From an uncultured delta proteobacterium (GTDB taxonomy: Bacteria; Desulfobacterota; Desulfovibrionia; Desulfovibrionales; Desulfovibrionaceae): a stretch of DNA of 64,000 nt. The translations under genes and the position numbers were made by a program. Shown here piece by piece: positions 21,036-30,298 of this stretch; position 1 is the first letter of the stretch; every line of letters begins with the position of its first letter. The DNA is taken from the NCBI GenBank assembly GCA_903835685.1, contig CAILNX010000043.1, positions 62,001 through 126,000 on the forward strand, read 5' to 3'. The notes under the pieces are model-generated. The model ran no database searches, was not told where the DNA came from, and worked only from the letters and a program-made list of their open reading frames with translations.

Positions 21036-22592
21036 ATGTTATATGATATCTCCATCGCCCTCGGCGGCGCAGTGGTTGGTGCGGCCGTCGGCTACGTACT
21101 CAACCGCTACATCACCTCCAAACAGCTCTCCGAGTCCAAAAATCTGGGTGACCGCATCGTGTCCGAGGCCCGCAAGGAGGCCGAGGCCCTCAAAAAGGAA
21201 GTCCGCATCCAGGCCCAGGATGAATTATATAACCAGAAGAAAGAACAGGAACTCGAGTTTCGCGATCGGGAAGCGGCCCTGAAGAAACAGGAGACCCGGC
21301 TCCAGGAAAAGGAAGAACGCCTGGAACAGAAGCTGGAAAAAGCCGCTTTTAAGGAATCCGAAGCGATCGAGTTGGAAAAACGGCTGCTTAAGGAAGAAAA
21401 AAAGATCGACGAGATGCAGATCGAGCTGCACAAGAGCCTGGAGGACCAGGCCCAGAAACTCCAGGAGATTTCCGGCCTGACCATGGAAGAGGCCCGGAAC
21501 AAGCTCATGGAGGACATCGAGGCCAGGACCCGCCACGAAGCGGCCCGCATGATCCGCACCATTGAGACCGAGGCCCGGGAGTCGGCCTCGCGCAAGGGCA
21601 AGGAAATCCTGGCCCTTGCCCTGCAACGCTACGCGGGCGACTACGTGTCCGAGCAGAGCGTGACCGCCGTGACCCTGCCCTCCGAAGACATGAAGGGCCG
21701 CATCATCGGCCGCGAGGGCCGCAACATCCGGGCCCTGGAAGCGGCCACGGGCGTGGACCTGATCATCGACGACACCCCGGAGACCGTGGTGCTCTCGGCG
21801 TTTAGCCCCCTGCGCCGGGAAGTGGCCAAGCAGTCCCTGGAGCGCCTCATCACCGACGGGCGCATCCACCCGGCCCGCATTGAGGAGATCGTGAAGAAGG
21901 TCGAGGAGGAGATGGACGTCAAGCTCCGGGAGATCGGTGAGCAGGCCACCTTTGACGTGGGCGTGCACGGCATCCACCCCGAGATCATCCTCCTGCTCGG
22001 CAAGCTCCACTACCGCACCAGCTTTTCCCAGAACGTGCTCCAACACTCCCTGGAAGTGGCCTTCCTCTGTGGAATCATGGCCGCCGAACTGGGCCTGGAC
22101 GAGAAAAGCGCGAAGCGCGCGGGCTTGCTGCACGACATCGGCAAGGCCGTGGACCACGAGATCGAAGGCCCCCACGCCGTGATCGGCGCGGACCTGGCCA
22201 AGAAGCACGGCGAGTCCAAGGAAATCATCCACGCCATCCAGGCCCACCACGAGGACATTCCCCCGGCCACTATCCTGGCCAACCTGGTCCAGGCCGCGGA
22301 CAGCCTGTCCGGCGCGCGTCCCGGAGCCCGCAAGGAGCTCCTGGAGAACTACGTGAAGCGCCTGGAGGAACTGGAAAACGTGGCCACGGGCTTCGACGGC
22401 GTGTCCAAGGCCTACGCCATCCAGGCCGGACGCGAAATCCGGGTCATGGTCGATTCCGACCGAGTGGCCGACGAAAAGACCTACGTGCTCTGCAAGGAAA
22501 TCGCCAACAAGATCGAGACCACCCTCACCTACCCGGGCCAGATCCGGGTCACGGTCATCCGTGAGAAGCGAGCCGTGGGCTACGCCAAATAA
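21036..22592 (+). CDS. rny: Ribonuclease Y
   Basis: A 518-residue membrane-anchored endoribonuclease that starts mRNA decay. One N-terminal membrane helix (residues 4-24) is followed by a coiled coil very rich in Lys and Glu (about 30-190), a KH domain with GRIIGREGRNIRALE near residue 225, and an HD domain with HSLEVAF and LLHDIGKAVDHE (catalytic HD near residue 366). A GGAGG site precedes the ATG. The next gene, a YmdB-type phosphodiesterase, begins 4 bases after its stop, as in many bacteria. Confidence 0.97.
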   Translation: MLYDISIALGGAVVGAAVGYVLNRYITSKQLSESKNLGDRIVSEARKEAEALKKEVRIQAQDELYNQKKEQELEFRDREAALKKQETRLQEKEERLEQKLEKAAFKESEAIELEKRLLKEEKKIDEMQIELHKSLEDQAQKLQEISGLTMEEARNKLMEDIEARTRHEAARMIRTIETEARESASRKGKEILALALQRYAGDYVSEQSVTAVTLPSEDMKGRIIGREGRNIRALEAATGVDLIIDDTPETVVLSAFSPLRREVAKQSLERLITDGRIHPARIEEIVKKVEEEMDVKLREIGEQATFDVGVHGIHPEIILLLGKLHYRTSFSQNVLQHSLEVAFLCGIMAAELGLDEKSAKRAGLLHDIGKAVDHEIEGPHAVIGADLAKKHGESKEIIHAIQAHHEDIPPATILANLVQAADSLSGARPGARKELLENYVKRLEELENVATGFDGVSKAYAIQAGREIRVMVDSDRVADEKTYVLCKEIANKIETTLTYPGQIRVTVIREKRAVGYAK

Positions 22593-22596
22593 GTCC

Positions 22597-23391
22597 GTGC
22601 GCATTCTCTTTTTCGGCGACATCGTGGGGCGGCCCGGCCGAAAGGCCGTGGCCGCCCGTCTTTCATCCCTGCGAGCCGCGCTCGGGCTCGATCTGGTCAT
22701 CGCCAACGCCGAGAACGCCTCCGGCGGCCTGGGCCTGTCCGCCCAGGGGGCTGCGGAAGTCCTGGGTTCCGGGGTGGAGGTCATCACCTCGGGCAACCAC
22801 ATCTGGCGCTACCGGGACCTGGTCCCGGTCCTGGACCAGAACCCCCGCCTCCTACGCCCGGCCAACTATCCTGCGGGTGCGCCGGGCAAGGGCCTGACCA
22901 TCCTGGACTTGACCTCGGGCCGGGCCTCGGACCAACGCGTGGCCATCCTGAATCTCCAGGGCCGCACCTTCATGGACCCCATCGACTGCCCCTTCGCGGC
23001 CGCCGACCGCCTGCTGGCTGAAATCCCGGACGAGGTGCGCATACGCATCCTGGATTTTCACGCCGAGGCCACCTCGGAGAAGATCGCCCTGGGCCTGTAT
23101 TTGGACGGCCGGATCAGCGCCCTGGTCGGCACCCACACCCATGTCCAGACCACGGACGCCCGCATCCTGCCAGGGGGTACGGCCTTTCTGTCCGACGCGG
23201 GCATGTGCGGCCCACTGCACTCCTGCCTGGGCATGGACCCGGCGGCCATCCTGAAGAAATTCCGCACCGGCCTGCCCCAGCGTTTCGAGGTGGCCAAGGG
23301 ACCGGCAATTTTACAAGGGGTGATTTTTGACATAGACGAGGCCAGCGGCCGGGCCACGGACATCCGGCTGCTGAACGAGGCGGAAGATTGA
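22597..23391 (+). CDS. YmdB-family (TIGR00282) metallophosphoesterase
   Basis: A 264-residue calcineurin-like phosphodiesterase. Metal-binding motifs are FFGDIVGRPGR at the N-terminus, NAENASGG near residue 37, SGNHIW near residue 68, and VGTHTHVQTTDARIL near residues 178-192. In Bacillus the homologue hydrolyses cyclic nucleotides and affects RNase Y-dependent decay, and the two genes are linked here too. The GTG at 22597 is preferred because VRILFFGDIVG is the family start; a frame extension upstream lies inside rny. Confidence 0.92.
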   Translation: MRILFFGDIVGRPGRKAVAARLSSLRAALGLDLVIANAENASGGLGLSAQGAAEVLGSGVEVITSGNHIWRYRDLVPVLDQNPRLLRPANYPAGAPGKGLTILDLTSGRASDQRVAILNLQGRTFMDPIDCPFAAADRLLAEIPDEVRIRILDFHAEATSEKIALGLYLDGRISALVGTHTHVQTTDARILPGGTAFLSDAGMCGPLHSCLGMDPAAILKKFRTGLPQRFEVAKGPAILQGVIFDIDEASGRATDIRLLNEAED

Positions 23392-23444
23392 ATCGAGACC
23401 GCGACACAGCCAAACGCCCGAGAATGCCCAGAACAAGAACAACC

Positions 23445-23473
23445 AAGAATAAGAAATAATTATTCTTATTCTT
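23445..23473. repeat. AT-rich palindrome, member of a dispersed family
   Basis: AAGAATAAGAA (23445-23455) and TTCTTATTCTT (23463-23473) are perfect 11-bp arms around a 7-base spacer. It lies between the phosphodiesterase gene and tyrS. Similar palindromes occur near 41844, 53762 and 59540 and stand out against the GC-rich background. Confidence 0.75.
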
Positions 23474-23528
23474 TATTCGGGTCGGCCATGAATGGCCAAA
23501 ACCGGCCCGGACATCCTGCGAGGACCGC

Positions 23529-24803
23529 ATGAACATTTACGATGAACTCAAATGGCGGGGCCTGGTGAACCAGGTTTCCGACGAGGACAAGGTCCGCGAA
23601 TACCTGGCCACCCCGGGCCGGGTCATGTACTGCGGGTTTGACCCCACGGCCGAGAGCCTGCACGTGGGCAACCTGGTGCCCCTGCTCTGCCTGGCCCGCA
23701 TGCGCCGGGCCGGGCACAAGCCCCTCTTCCTCCTGGGCGGGGCCACGGGCCTCATCGGCGACCCCAGCGGCAAGGACAAGGAACGCGAGTTCAGCAACCA
23801 GGAGCGCATCTTCGCCCAGGCCGACAAGATCGCGGCCCAGGCCGACGATTTCTTCCGCAAGACCACGGGCCTGCCCGCCGAGGTGGTCAACAACTACGAC
23901 TGGACCCGGGACCTGACCGCCATCGAACTTCTGCGCGAGGTGGGCAAGCATTTCACCATCAACTGGATGCTGGCCAAGGACTCGGTGAAGAACCGCATCG
24001 TGCGCGAGGATTCGGGCATCTCCTACACCGAGTTCAGCTACATGATCCTCCAGGGCTACGACTTCTACCGTTTGTCCGTGGACCGGGACTGCCGGTTGCA
24101 GATCGGCGGGAGCGACCAGTGGGGGAACATCACGGCCGGGTGCGAACTCATCCGGCGCAAGGGCGGGAACGAAGCTTTCGCCCTGACCTTCCCGCTCATC
24201 ACCACGGCCTCGGGCAAGAAATTCGGCAAGAGCGAGAAGGGGGCCATCTTCCTGAGTCCCGAAAAGACCTCGCCCTACGCCTTCTACCAGTTCTGGATCA
24301 ATACCGACGACTCCGACGTGATCCGCTTCCTCATGTACTTCACTTTTTTGAAGCTGGAAGACATCCAGTCCCTGGAGCGCGAACTGGCCGAGGCCCCGCA
24401 TCTGCGGGTCGCCCAGCGCCGTTTGGCCGAGGAGACGACCCGCATGATCCACGGCCAGGCCGAGCTGGACAAGGTCCTGGCGGCCACGGCCGCGCTCTTC
24501 GGCAAGGACGCGGACCTGCGGGACTTGGACGCCGACACCCTGGCCGCCGCCCTGGAATCCGCGCCCACCAAGGCCTACCCGGCTAGCGACCTGCCCGACC
24601 TGCCCCAGATATTGGTGGATTTGGGTCTGTGCCCCTCCAAGGGACAGGCCCGCAAGGACTTCGCGGCCGGGGCCGTGTCCGTCAACGGACAGCGCCTGTC
24701 CGACCCGGCCTATATGCCGGTGGCCGGGGACTTCATCGGCGGGCAGCTCATGGTCCTGCGCAAGGGCAAGAAGAATTACGGGGTGGTACGGCAGCAGGCT
24801 TAG
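23529..24803 (+). CDS. tyrS: Tyrosyl-tRNA synthetase
   Basis: A 424-residue class I synthetase that charges tRNA-Tyr. The HIGH-like motif is HVGNLVPL near residue 44, the KMSKS-like motif is KFGKSE near residue 235, and the tyrosine pocket includes GYDFYRL and GGSDQWGN. The C-terminal 70 residues form an S4-like RNA-binding domain (QILVDLGLCPSKGQARKDF). KFGKSE is the usual variant in this enzyme. An AGGACC site precedes the ATG. It ends back to back with a minus-strand gene 7 bases away. Confidence 0.97.
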   Translation: MNIYDELKWRGLVNQVSDEDKVREYLATPGRVMYCGFDPTAESLHVGNLVPLLCLARMRRAGHKPLFLLGGATGLIGDPSGKDKEREFSNQERIFAQADKIAAQADDFFRKTTGLPAEVVNNYDWTRDLTAIELLREVGKHFTINWMLAKDSVKNRIVREDSGISYTEFSYMILQGYDFYRLSVDRDCRLQIGGSDQWGNITAGCELIRRKGGNEAFALTFPLITTASGKKFGKSEKGAIFLSPEKTSPYAFYQFWINTDDSDVIRFLMYFTFLKLEDIQSLERELAEAPHLRVAQRRLAEETTRMIHGQAELDKVLAATAALFGKDADLRDLDADTLAAALESAPTKAYPASDLPDLPQILVDLGLCPSKGQARKDFAAGAVSVNGQRLSDPAYMPVAGDFIGGQLMVLRKGKKNYGVVRQQA

Positions 24804-24810
24804 GGCCCGG

Positions 24811-25290
24811 CTAGGTCCAGATCTGGCTGTCCAGCTCCATGCGGAATTGGGCCTCGTCCATGGCCTGCTCCATCATCTCCAGGGCCGCGCTCATGCCGTC
24901 CAGGAAATGGTCCAGGGCCTCCTCGCTTCCGTCCAGCCCTTGCAGTTGATTGCGCATCTGAAGGACCCGCTGGCCCATGTCCCCGAGCAGGACGGAAAAG
25001 GCCTGGGACGATCCCCCGCCCATCTCCCTGGCCCGGCGGCTCAAGTCCGACAGCCGCGACAGCAGGGTGTCCAGCCGCCCCATGATCCCCTCGTCCGGAG
25101 ACAGGGACTCGTCACCCCCAAAGGGTTCGGGAAAGGCAAAGGAATCCGGAGGCTGGGAGGCTTCAGCCAGGGACGAGGGCCACTGAGCGGCCACGGCCCG
25201 GGCCTTGGCCAGACCGGCCCGGCTGCCGGGAATGGAGATGAGAAAGGCCAGAAAGCCCAGGGCCACGACCAGGTGGGAAATGCGCTCCAT
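24811..25290 (-). CDS. Hypothetical membrane-anchored helical protein
   Basis: A 159-residue protein I do not recognise. Residues 5-25 form an N-terminal signal or anchor helix (LVVALGFLAFLISIPG), followed by a Pro/Ser-rich linker and a helical, Met- and Leu-rich C-terminal half (residues 65-150) that looks like an amphipathic bundle. A GGAG site lies 9 bases upstream of the ATG. Gene-like codon use and a well-placed ribosome site argue that it is real. It should be exposed to the periplasm. Confidence 0.55.
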   Translation of the reverse strand: MERISHLVVALGFLAFLISIPGSRAGLAKARAVAAQWPSSLAEASQPPDSFAFPEPFGGDESLSPDEGIMGRLDTLLSRLSDLSRRAREMGGGSSQAFSVLLGDMGQRVLQMRNQLQGLDGSEEALDHFLDGMSAALEMMEQAMDEAQFRMELDSQIWT

Positions 25291-25470
25291 CCATCGACTC
25301 CTTGGGGCCGCTCCCGGGGAAAGCCTTGCCCCGCACCGGCTTCATCGTGAAACAGGCACGACCGCCCTACATCATGTCCCCGCTGGTTCGTCAATCACTA
25401 TTTCCACACCCGGCGGCCTGCAAGGGCATTTTTGTCTGGACGATCCTGATTTATCCCTTATACAAAGGGC

Positions 25471-25914
25471 ATGAAATGGTTTTTCGTGGGTCTGGCCCTT
25501 GTCCTGGGCATGTTCCTCCCGGTCCAGGCCGGGATCAACGCCGAACTCAGGCGCATGGTGCAGGAGCCGGTCTGGGCCGCGTTCATCTCCTTTGCCGTGG
25601 GCACCGTGGCCCTGCTGGGCCTGGGCCTGGTCCTGGGCCTGCCCGCCCAGGCCCTGGCCGCCTCGGTCCAGGCCCCGCTGTGGACCTGGACCGGCGGCTT
25701 CTTCGGGGCTTTTTTCGTGACCGCCAGCGTGGTCCTGGCCGTGAAGCTCGGCGCGGCCTCCATGAGCGCCTACATCATCGCCGGACAACTGGCCGCCTCC
25801 CTGCTCCTGGACCATTACGGCATCCTTGGCTATGCCGTGCGCGAAGTGAGCCCCCTGCGCCTGCTGGGCACGGCCCTGCTCTTTGCCGGCGCGCTTCTGG
25901 TGCAAAAATACTGA
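25471..25914 (+). CDS. YdcZ/DUF606-type DMT-superfamily membrane protein
   Basis: A 147-residue protein with five membrane helices, matching the short half-size transporters of the DUF606 (YdcZ) family: an early PVQAGINAELRR segment, a middle TGGFFGAFFV segment and a final AGALLVQ helix. Members usually work as homo- or hetero-pairs; only one copy is present. Substrate is unknown. The prenyltransferase gene follows after 16 bases, so both may be on one transcript. Confidence 0.8.
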   Translation: MKWFFVGLALVLGMFLPVQAGINAELRRMVQEPVWAAFISFAVGTVALLGLGLVLGLPAQALAASVQAPLWTWTGGFFGAFFVTASVVLAVKLGAASMSAYIIAGQLAASLLLDHYGILGYAVREVSPLRLLGTALLFAGALLVQKY

Positions 25915-25930
25915 CGAGGACCCCGCATCC

Positions 25931-26794
25931 ATGTCTGATTTCTCCCGTTCCCTGGCCCTGGTCTGCCGGATGGTCAAGATTGAGCATTCGGTGTTCGCCC
26001 TGCCCTTTGCCTACACCGGCCTGCTCCTGGCCACCCGGGGCAGGCCCGGACTTTGGCCCCTGGTGGTCCTGACCGTGGGCATGGTGGCCGTGCGCTCCTT
26101 TGCCATGACCTTCAACCGCCTGGCCGACCTGCCCATCGACCGCCAGAACCCCCGGACCCTCACCCGGCCCCTGGTCACCGGCGAACTCGGCCTGTCCTTC
26201 ACCTGGCTCTTTCTGGCAGCCACGGCCGGGGTGTTCATCCTGGCCTGCTGGGCCATGAACCCGCTCTGTCTGGCGCTCTCCCTGCCCGCCCTGGCCTGGT
26301 CGGCCTTCTACAGCCTGGCCAAGCGCTTCACCTGGCTCTGCCATTTCCTCCTGGGCTCGGTCCTGGGCCTGGCCCCCCTGGCCGGATGGCTGTGCGTGGA
26401 CCCGCATTTGGGCCTTGCGGCCGTGCTCCTCTTCTGCGGAGTGACCTGCTGGGTGGCCGGGTTCGACATCCTCTACGCCTGTCAGGACGAGGAGTTCGAC
26501 CGGGGCATGGGGCTTTACTCCATCCCGGCCCGCTTCGGCCTGGCCCGGGCCTTGACCATCGCGGCCCAGGCCCACGCCCTGGCCGTGGCCTTCTTCCTCC
26601 TGGCCGGATGGGCGGCCGGGCTGGGCTTCATCTACCATTCCACCGTGGCTCTCATGGGCCTGATCCTGTGGTGGGAGCACCGGATCATCTCCCCGGACGA
26701 CCTGACCCGGGTGAACATGGCCTTTTTCACCTTGAACGGGGTGGTGGCCGTGGGCATGTTCCTGGGCGCGGCCCTGGATGTATGGATTCTGTAG
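25931..26794 (+). CDS. UbiA-family prenyltransferase, probably MqnP of menaquinone synthesis
   Basis: A 287-residue membrane enzyme with about eight helices. The first Asp-rich motif is NRLADLPIDRQNPRT near residues 60-75, and the second is DILYACQDEEFD near residue 180; these bind Mg-diphosphate of the prenyl donor. Sequence around YACQDEEFD resembles the prenyltransferases of the futalosine menaquinone pathway, expected in a menaquinone-dependent sulfate reducer. No other mqn gene is adjacent, so the specific substrate is inferred. The start at 25931 was chosen for its length and family N-terminus. Confidence 0.82.
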   Translation: MSDFSRSLALVCRMVKIEHSVFALPFAYTGLLLATRGRPGLWPLVVLTVGMVAVRSFAMTFNRLADLPIDRQNPRTLTRPLVTGELGLSFTWLFLAATAGVFILACWAMNPLCLALSLPALAWSAFYSLAKRFTWLCHFLLGSVLGLAPLAGWLCVDPHLGLAAVLLFCGVTCWVAGFDILYACQDEEFDRGMGLYSIPARFGLARALTIAAQAHALAVAFFLLAGWAAGLGFIYHSTVALMGLILWWEHRIISPDDLTRVNMAFFTLNGVVAVGMFLGAALDVWIL

Positions 26795-26812
26795 CCTTAA
26801 AAGGAGGCGACC

Positions 26813-27982
26813 ATGCGGATGCGTCCCGGCCTGCTTGCGCTTTGTGCTCTCCCCGTGCTCTTAAGCCTCGCGGCCCTGTCACCGGCCGTGGCCCCGGCCC
26901 TGGCCGCAGAGCCCATCGTACTCGGCCTGGTCTACAACCTGACCGGGGAAATGGCCTCCATCGACCAGCCGGGCCTAAACGGCGCGCTCCTGGCCGTGGA
27001 GGCCGTGAACGCCAAGGGCGGGGTCCTCGGACGCCCCTTAAGCCCGGTCATGGTGGACGGCCATAGCGACACCCACGCCCTGTCCCTGGCCATGGCCAAG
27101 TTCATGGCCGATGAGCGGCCCAGCGCGGTGTGCGGCTTGAACGACACCACCTTTGTCCTGGCCGCCGCTCCGCCGGTCCTGGCCGCGGGCGTGCCCTTTG
27201 TCACGGCCGGGGCCACCTGGCAGGGGCTTCCGGACCTCCTCGGCCCTGGGTTCTTCCTGGCCCCTTTTGGCGACGACGCCCAGGCCCAGGCCATGGCCCG
27301 ATTCACGGCCAGGACGCTCAAGGCCAAAAACGTCTGGGTCCTCTCGGACCTGTCCCATGATTTCACCCGGGGTCTGGCCACGGACTACATCAAGGAATAC
27401 GTTGCCACGGGCGGCCAGGTCCTGGATGAGATCCGCTACGCCACGGGCGAGACGACCTTCGCGGCCCAGACCGCCGCCCTCAAGACCCTGCCCCGGCAGC
27501 CCGAGGCCGTGTTCCTCTCCGCAGTCCCCCAGGACGTGCCCACGGCCATCCCGGCCCTGCGCGCGGCCGGGTACCAGGGGCCGATCCTCTCGGGCGACGG
27601 GCTGGACACCCCGCTCCTGGACGCCCTGCCAGCCGAGCAGGCCGGGACCGTCTACTTCTCCACCCACGTGGCCCTGGACAAAAAGACCCCCCGGGTGAGT
27701 GGCTTTGTCAGCGACTACGCGGCCAGGTACGGGGCTGCGCCGGACAGCGGCTTCGCCGCCCTGGGCCATGATGCGGTCATGCTCGTGGTGGCGGCCATGC
27801 AGCGGGCCGGGTCGGCCGAGCCCGAAGCCGTGCGCGCGGCCTTGAGCCAGACCAGGAATTTCGAGGGGATCACCGGAACCATCACCTATCCCCCGGGAAT
27901 GCGCGTGCCCAAAAAGCCCGTGGACATCATCCGCCTGGAAAACGGCCGCCGCTCTTTTGCGGCCGGGGTCAACCCGGAGTAG
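26813..27982 (+). CDS. Periplasmic branched-chain amino acid-type ABC substrate-binding protein
   Basis: A 389-residue type I periplasmic binding protein. A signal peptide covers about residues 1-32 (ending PALAAEP), and the mature protein begins IVLGLVYNLTGEMASID, the normal LivK/Leu-Ile-Val-binding start, followed by a GLNGALLAVEAVNAKGG block. No permease or ATPase gene is nearby, so it is an orphan binding protein; partners may be encoded elsewhere. A strong AAAGGAGG site precedes the ATG. The protease gene follows 2 bases later. Confidence 0.88.
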   Translation: MRMRPGLLALCALPVLLSLAALSPAVAPALAAEPIVLGLVYNLTGEMASIDQPGLNGALLAVEAVNAKGGVLGRPLSPVMVDGHSDTHALSLAMAKFMADERPSAVCGLNDTTFVLAAAPPVLAAGVPFVTAGATWQGLPDLLGPGFFLAPFGDDAQAQAMARFTARTLKAKNVWVLSDLSHDFTRGLATDYIKEYVATGGQVLDEIRYATGETTFAAQTAALKTLPRQPEAVFLSAVPQDVPTAIPALRAAGYQGPILSGDGLDTPLLDALPAEQAGTVYFSTHVALDKKTPRVSGFVSDYAARYGAAPDSGFAALGHDAVMLVVAAMQRAGSAEPEAVRAALSQTRNFEGITGTITYPPGMRVPKKPVDIIRLENGRRSFAAGVNPE

Positions 27983-27984
27983 CC

Positions 27985-28938
27985 ATGCCCGCGTCCCGAC
28001 GCCGCAGCCGGGCCTGGACCAACACCCTCCAGTCAGGGCTGCTTTTCGCGGCCATGATTCTCATCTGCGGGCTGCTGGGACTGGTGGTGGCCGGCCAGGA
28101 GGGGCTCGTCTGGGCTCTCGGGCTGGGGGCCTTCACCCTGACCCTGTCCCCGGGGTTTTCCCCCCGGGTGATCTTAAAGCTGTACAACGCCCGCATGCTG
28201 GCCCCGGGCGAGGCCCCGGCCCTGGAGGCCCTGGCCGCCGAACTGGCCCGGCGGGCCAGTCTGGCCGAGGCCCCGGCCCTGGCCTATGTGCCCAGCCAGT
28301 CCCCCAACGCCTTTTCCGTGGGCTCCCGCCGCTCGGCGGTCATCGCCCTGACCGACGGACTGCTGCGCTCCCTCTCGCGCCGGGAGCTGGCCGGGGTCCT
28401 GGCCCACGAGATCAGCCACGTGGCCCACAGCGACATGTGGATCATGGCCCTGGCCGACGTGGTGGGCCGGATCACGGCCCTGTTCTCCAGCCTGGGCTGG
28501 GTGCTGCTCATCTTGAGCCTGCCCATGTTCCTGGTGGCCGGATACGCCCTGCCGCTCACCCCCATCCTGGCCCTGCTCCTGGCCCCGGCCGGGACCACGC
28601 TGCTCCAGCTGGCCCTGTCCCGGACCCGGGAATATGACGCCGACCTGGAGGCCGTGGACCTGACCGGAGACCCCGAGGGTCTGGCCACGGCCCTGGGCAA
28701 GCTGGAGGCCCGTTCAGGCGGGGTGTTCGAGCGCATTCTTTTCCCGGGCCGGAGCGAGCCCCATCCCTCCATCCTGCGCACCCACCCCGAAACCACGGAG
28801 CGCATGGTCCGCATCCTGAAGATGCCCCGCGACCCGGACAAGCGCCTGGATCAGGGCCAGACCGGGACCTGCCTGGGTCCCGGCTGCCACCGACCTGTGC
28901 GCCGCCCCCGCTGGCGGCCCGGCGGATTCTGGTACTGA
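27985..28938 (+). CDS. HtpX-like M48 zinc metalloprotease
   Basis: A 317-residue membrane protease. Two N-terminal helices (about 15-55) precede the catalytic HEISH motif in LAHEISHVAHSD near residue 139, where the two His residues bind zinc and Glu is the base. Two more helices follow, then the third zinc ligand Glu in SRTREYDAD near residue 215. HtpX degrades misfolded membrane proteins. The C-terminal 35 residues after RILKMPRDPD are basic and may be a family-specific tail. It has a GGAG site and follows the binding-protein gene closely. Confidence 0.9.
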   Translation: MPASRRRSRAWTNTLQSGLLFAAMILICGLLGLVVAGQEGLVWALGLGAFTLTLSPGFSPRVILKLYNARMLAPGEAPALEALAAELARRASLAEAPALAYVPSQSPNAFSVGSRRSAVIALTDGLLRSLSRRELAGVLAHEISHVAHSDMWIMALADVVGRITALFSSLGWVLLILSLPMFLVAGYALPLTPILALLLAPAGTTLLQLALSRTREYDADLEAVDLTGDPEGLATALGKLEARSGGVFERILFPGRSEPHPSILRTHPETTERMVRILKMPRDPDKRLDQGQTGTCLGPGCHRPVRRPRWRPGGFWY

Positions 28939-28951
28939 TGGCCTACCGGGA

Positions 28952-28973
28952 GCGAACCGCCCGCGGTTTTCGC
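28952..28973. terminator. Short hairpin between two convergent genes
   Basis: AACCG (28955-28959) pairs with CGGTT (28964-28968) around a 4-base loop, with a further GCG/CGC pair outside and a short T run on the plus strand. It lies in the 40 bases between the protease and deacetylase stop codons. The stem is short, so this is a weak candidate. Confidence 0.35.
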
Positions 28974-28978
28974 TGGGG

Positions 28979-30295
28979 TCAGAAGCCGAAGCGCAGATAC
29001 TGCTTGCCCACCCGGTCGATGAGCTGGACGTAGCGGAACCCGCCCTTGAGCTGGGCCTCGTCGGCTTGGCGGAAACCCAAGTCCTGGCAGCGGGCGCAGG
29101 CCCCGACCGGAATCTCCAGTCCCAAGGACAGGGGATTGGCCGTGGACTTGGTCTCCACGCGCAACAGCCCCCGGCACTGACCGCAGAGGTGCAGCATCTC
29201 GGTCTGCTCCTCATTGATGTTGTCCGTGTCGTAATAGATGTCCTTGCTCCGCACGAACCACTCACCCCGGACCTCGCCGTCCTGGTTTTCCGTGGGCGGA
29301 TCGAAGTAGATCCGGGGGATCTGGTCGCAGAGCTTCTTGATATAGTCCGTGACCTTTGGGTCCTGGGCCAGACGGGCCGGGTCGAAATCCGGCTCGCGCA
29401 CCCGGGAGTAGTCCACCCCGGCCAGGGCCAGGGCGATGCCCAGGTTCACGTAGGGCAAAGCCCCCTGGATGGCGTAGCCCCCTTCGAGCACGGCCACGTG
29501 GGGGTTCAGGCGCTCGGTGAGCAGGGCGTATCCCTGGGCCGAGAAATTCATGTCCGTGATGGGATCGCTGTAGTGGTTGTCCTGGCCAGCGGAATTGACG
29601 ATCAGGTCCGGCTTGAAATCCGCCAGGATGGGCGCAATGACCTGGTCCAGGACCATGAGAAAGCCCTCGTCCGAGGTGCGCGGGGGGAGCGGGATGTTGA
29701 TGGTCCGGCCCCGGGCCGTGGGGCCGCCGCACTCCAGGGGAAAACCCGTGCCCGGATACAGCGTCCGGCCGTCCTGGTGCAGGGAGATGAACAGCACGTC
29801 CGGGTCGTTCCAGTAGATGTCCTGGGTGCCGTCCCCGTGGTGGCAGTCCGTGTCCACGATGGCGATGCGCTTCCGGCCGTAATTCTCGCGCACCCACTCC
29901 ACCATGACCGCTTCGATGTTGATGTTGCAGAATCCCCGGGAGCCGTGCACCACCTTCATGGCGTGGTGCCCGGGCGGCCGGACCAGGGCAAAGGCCCGGT
30001 CCCGTTCGCCCTCGAGCACCAGGCGGGCGGCTCGGATGGCCCCCCCGGCCGAGATGTGGTGGCTGCGGGTGGACACGGAGTCCACGTCCGGGAAGCAGAA
30101 ATGGGTGCGCTCCACGTCCTCCCGGGTGGCCACGTCCGGCTTGTACTCCCGCACGCCCTCGATGTCGTAGAGGCCCTCCTCCTGGAGCTGGTCCTGGGTG
30201 TACAGGAGCCGCTCCTCCCGCTCGGGATGGGTGGGGGAGATGGCCCAGTCGTAGGCCGGAAAGAAGATGACGCCCAGCTTGCGCGCGGAGTGCAC
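28979..30295 (-). CDS. Histone deacetylase-like amidohydrolase with C-terminal Cys-rich domain
   Basis: A 438-residue protein of the arginase/deacetylase fold. Zinc-site and charge-relay motifs are RPPGHHAM near residue 105, DTDCHHGDGTQDIYW near residues 148-162, and AGQDNHYSDP near residue 239. The last 70 residues add a domain with two Cys pairs (LCGQC and CARCQD) that look like a zinc ribbon. Bacterial relatives deacetylate polyamines or other small amides. The GTG start follows GGGAGG and lies 3 bases after the hydantoinase stop, so the two genes form a coupled pair. Confidence 0.88.
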   Translation of the reverse strand: MHSARKLGVIFFPAYDWAISPTHPEREERLLYTQDQLQEEGLYDIEGVREYKPDVATREDVERTHFCFPDVDSVSTRSHHISAGGAIRAARLVLEGERDRAFALVRPPGHHAMKVVHGSRGFCNINIEAVMVEWVRENYGRKRIAIVDTDCHHGDGTQDIYWNDPDVLFISLHQDGRTLYPGTGFPLECGGPTARGRTINIPLPPRTSDEGFLMVLDQVIAPILADFKPDLIVNSAGQDNHYSDPITDMNFSAQGYALLTERLNPHVAVLEGGYAIQGALPYVNLGIALALAGVDYSRVREPDFDPARLAQDPKVTDYIKKLCDQIPRIYFDPPTENQDGEVRGEWFVRSKDIYYDTDNINEEQTEMLHLCGQCRGLLRVETKSTANPLSLGLEIPVGACARCQDLGFRQADEAQLKGGFRYVQLIDRVGKQYLRFGF

Positions 30296-30298
30296 GGC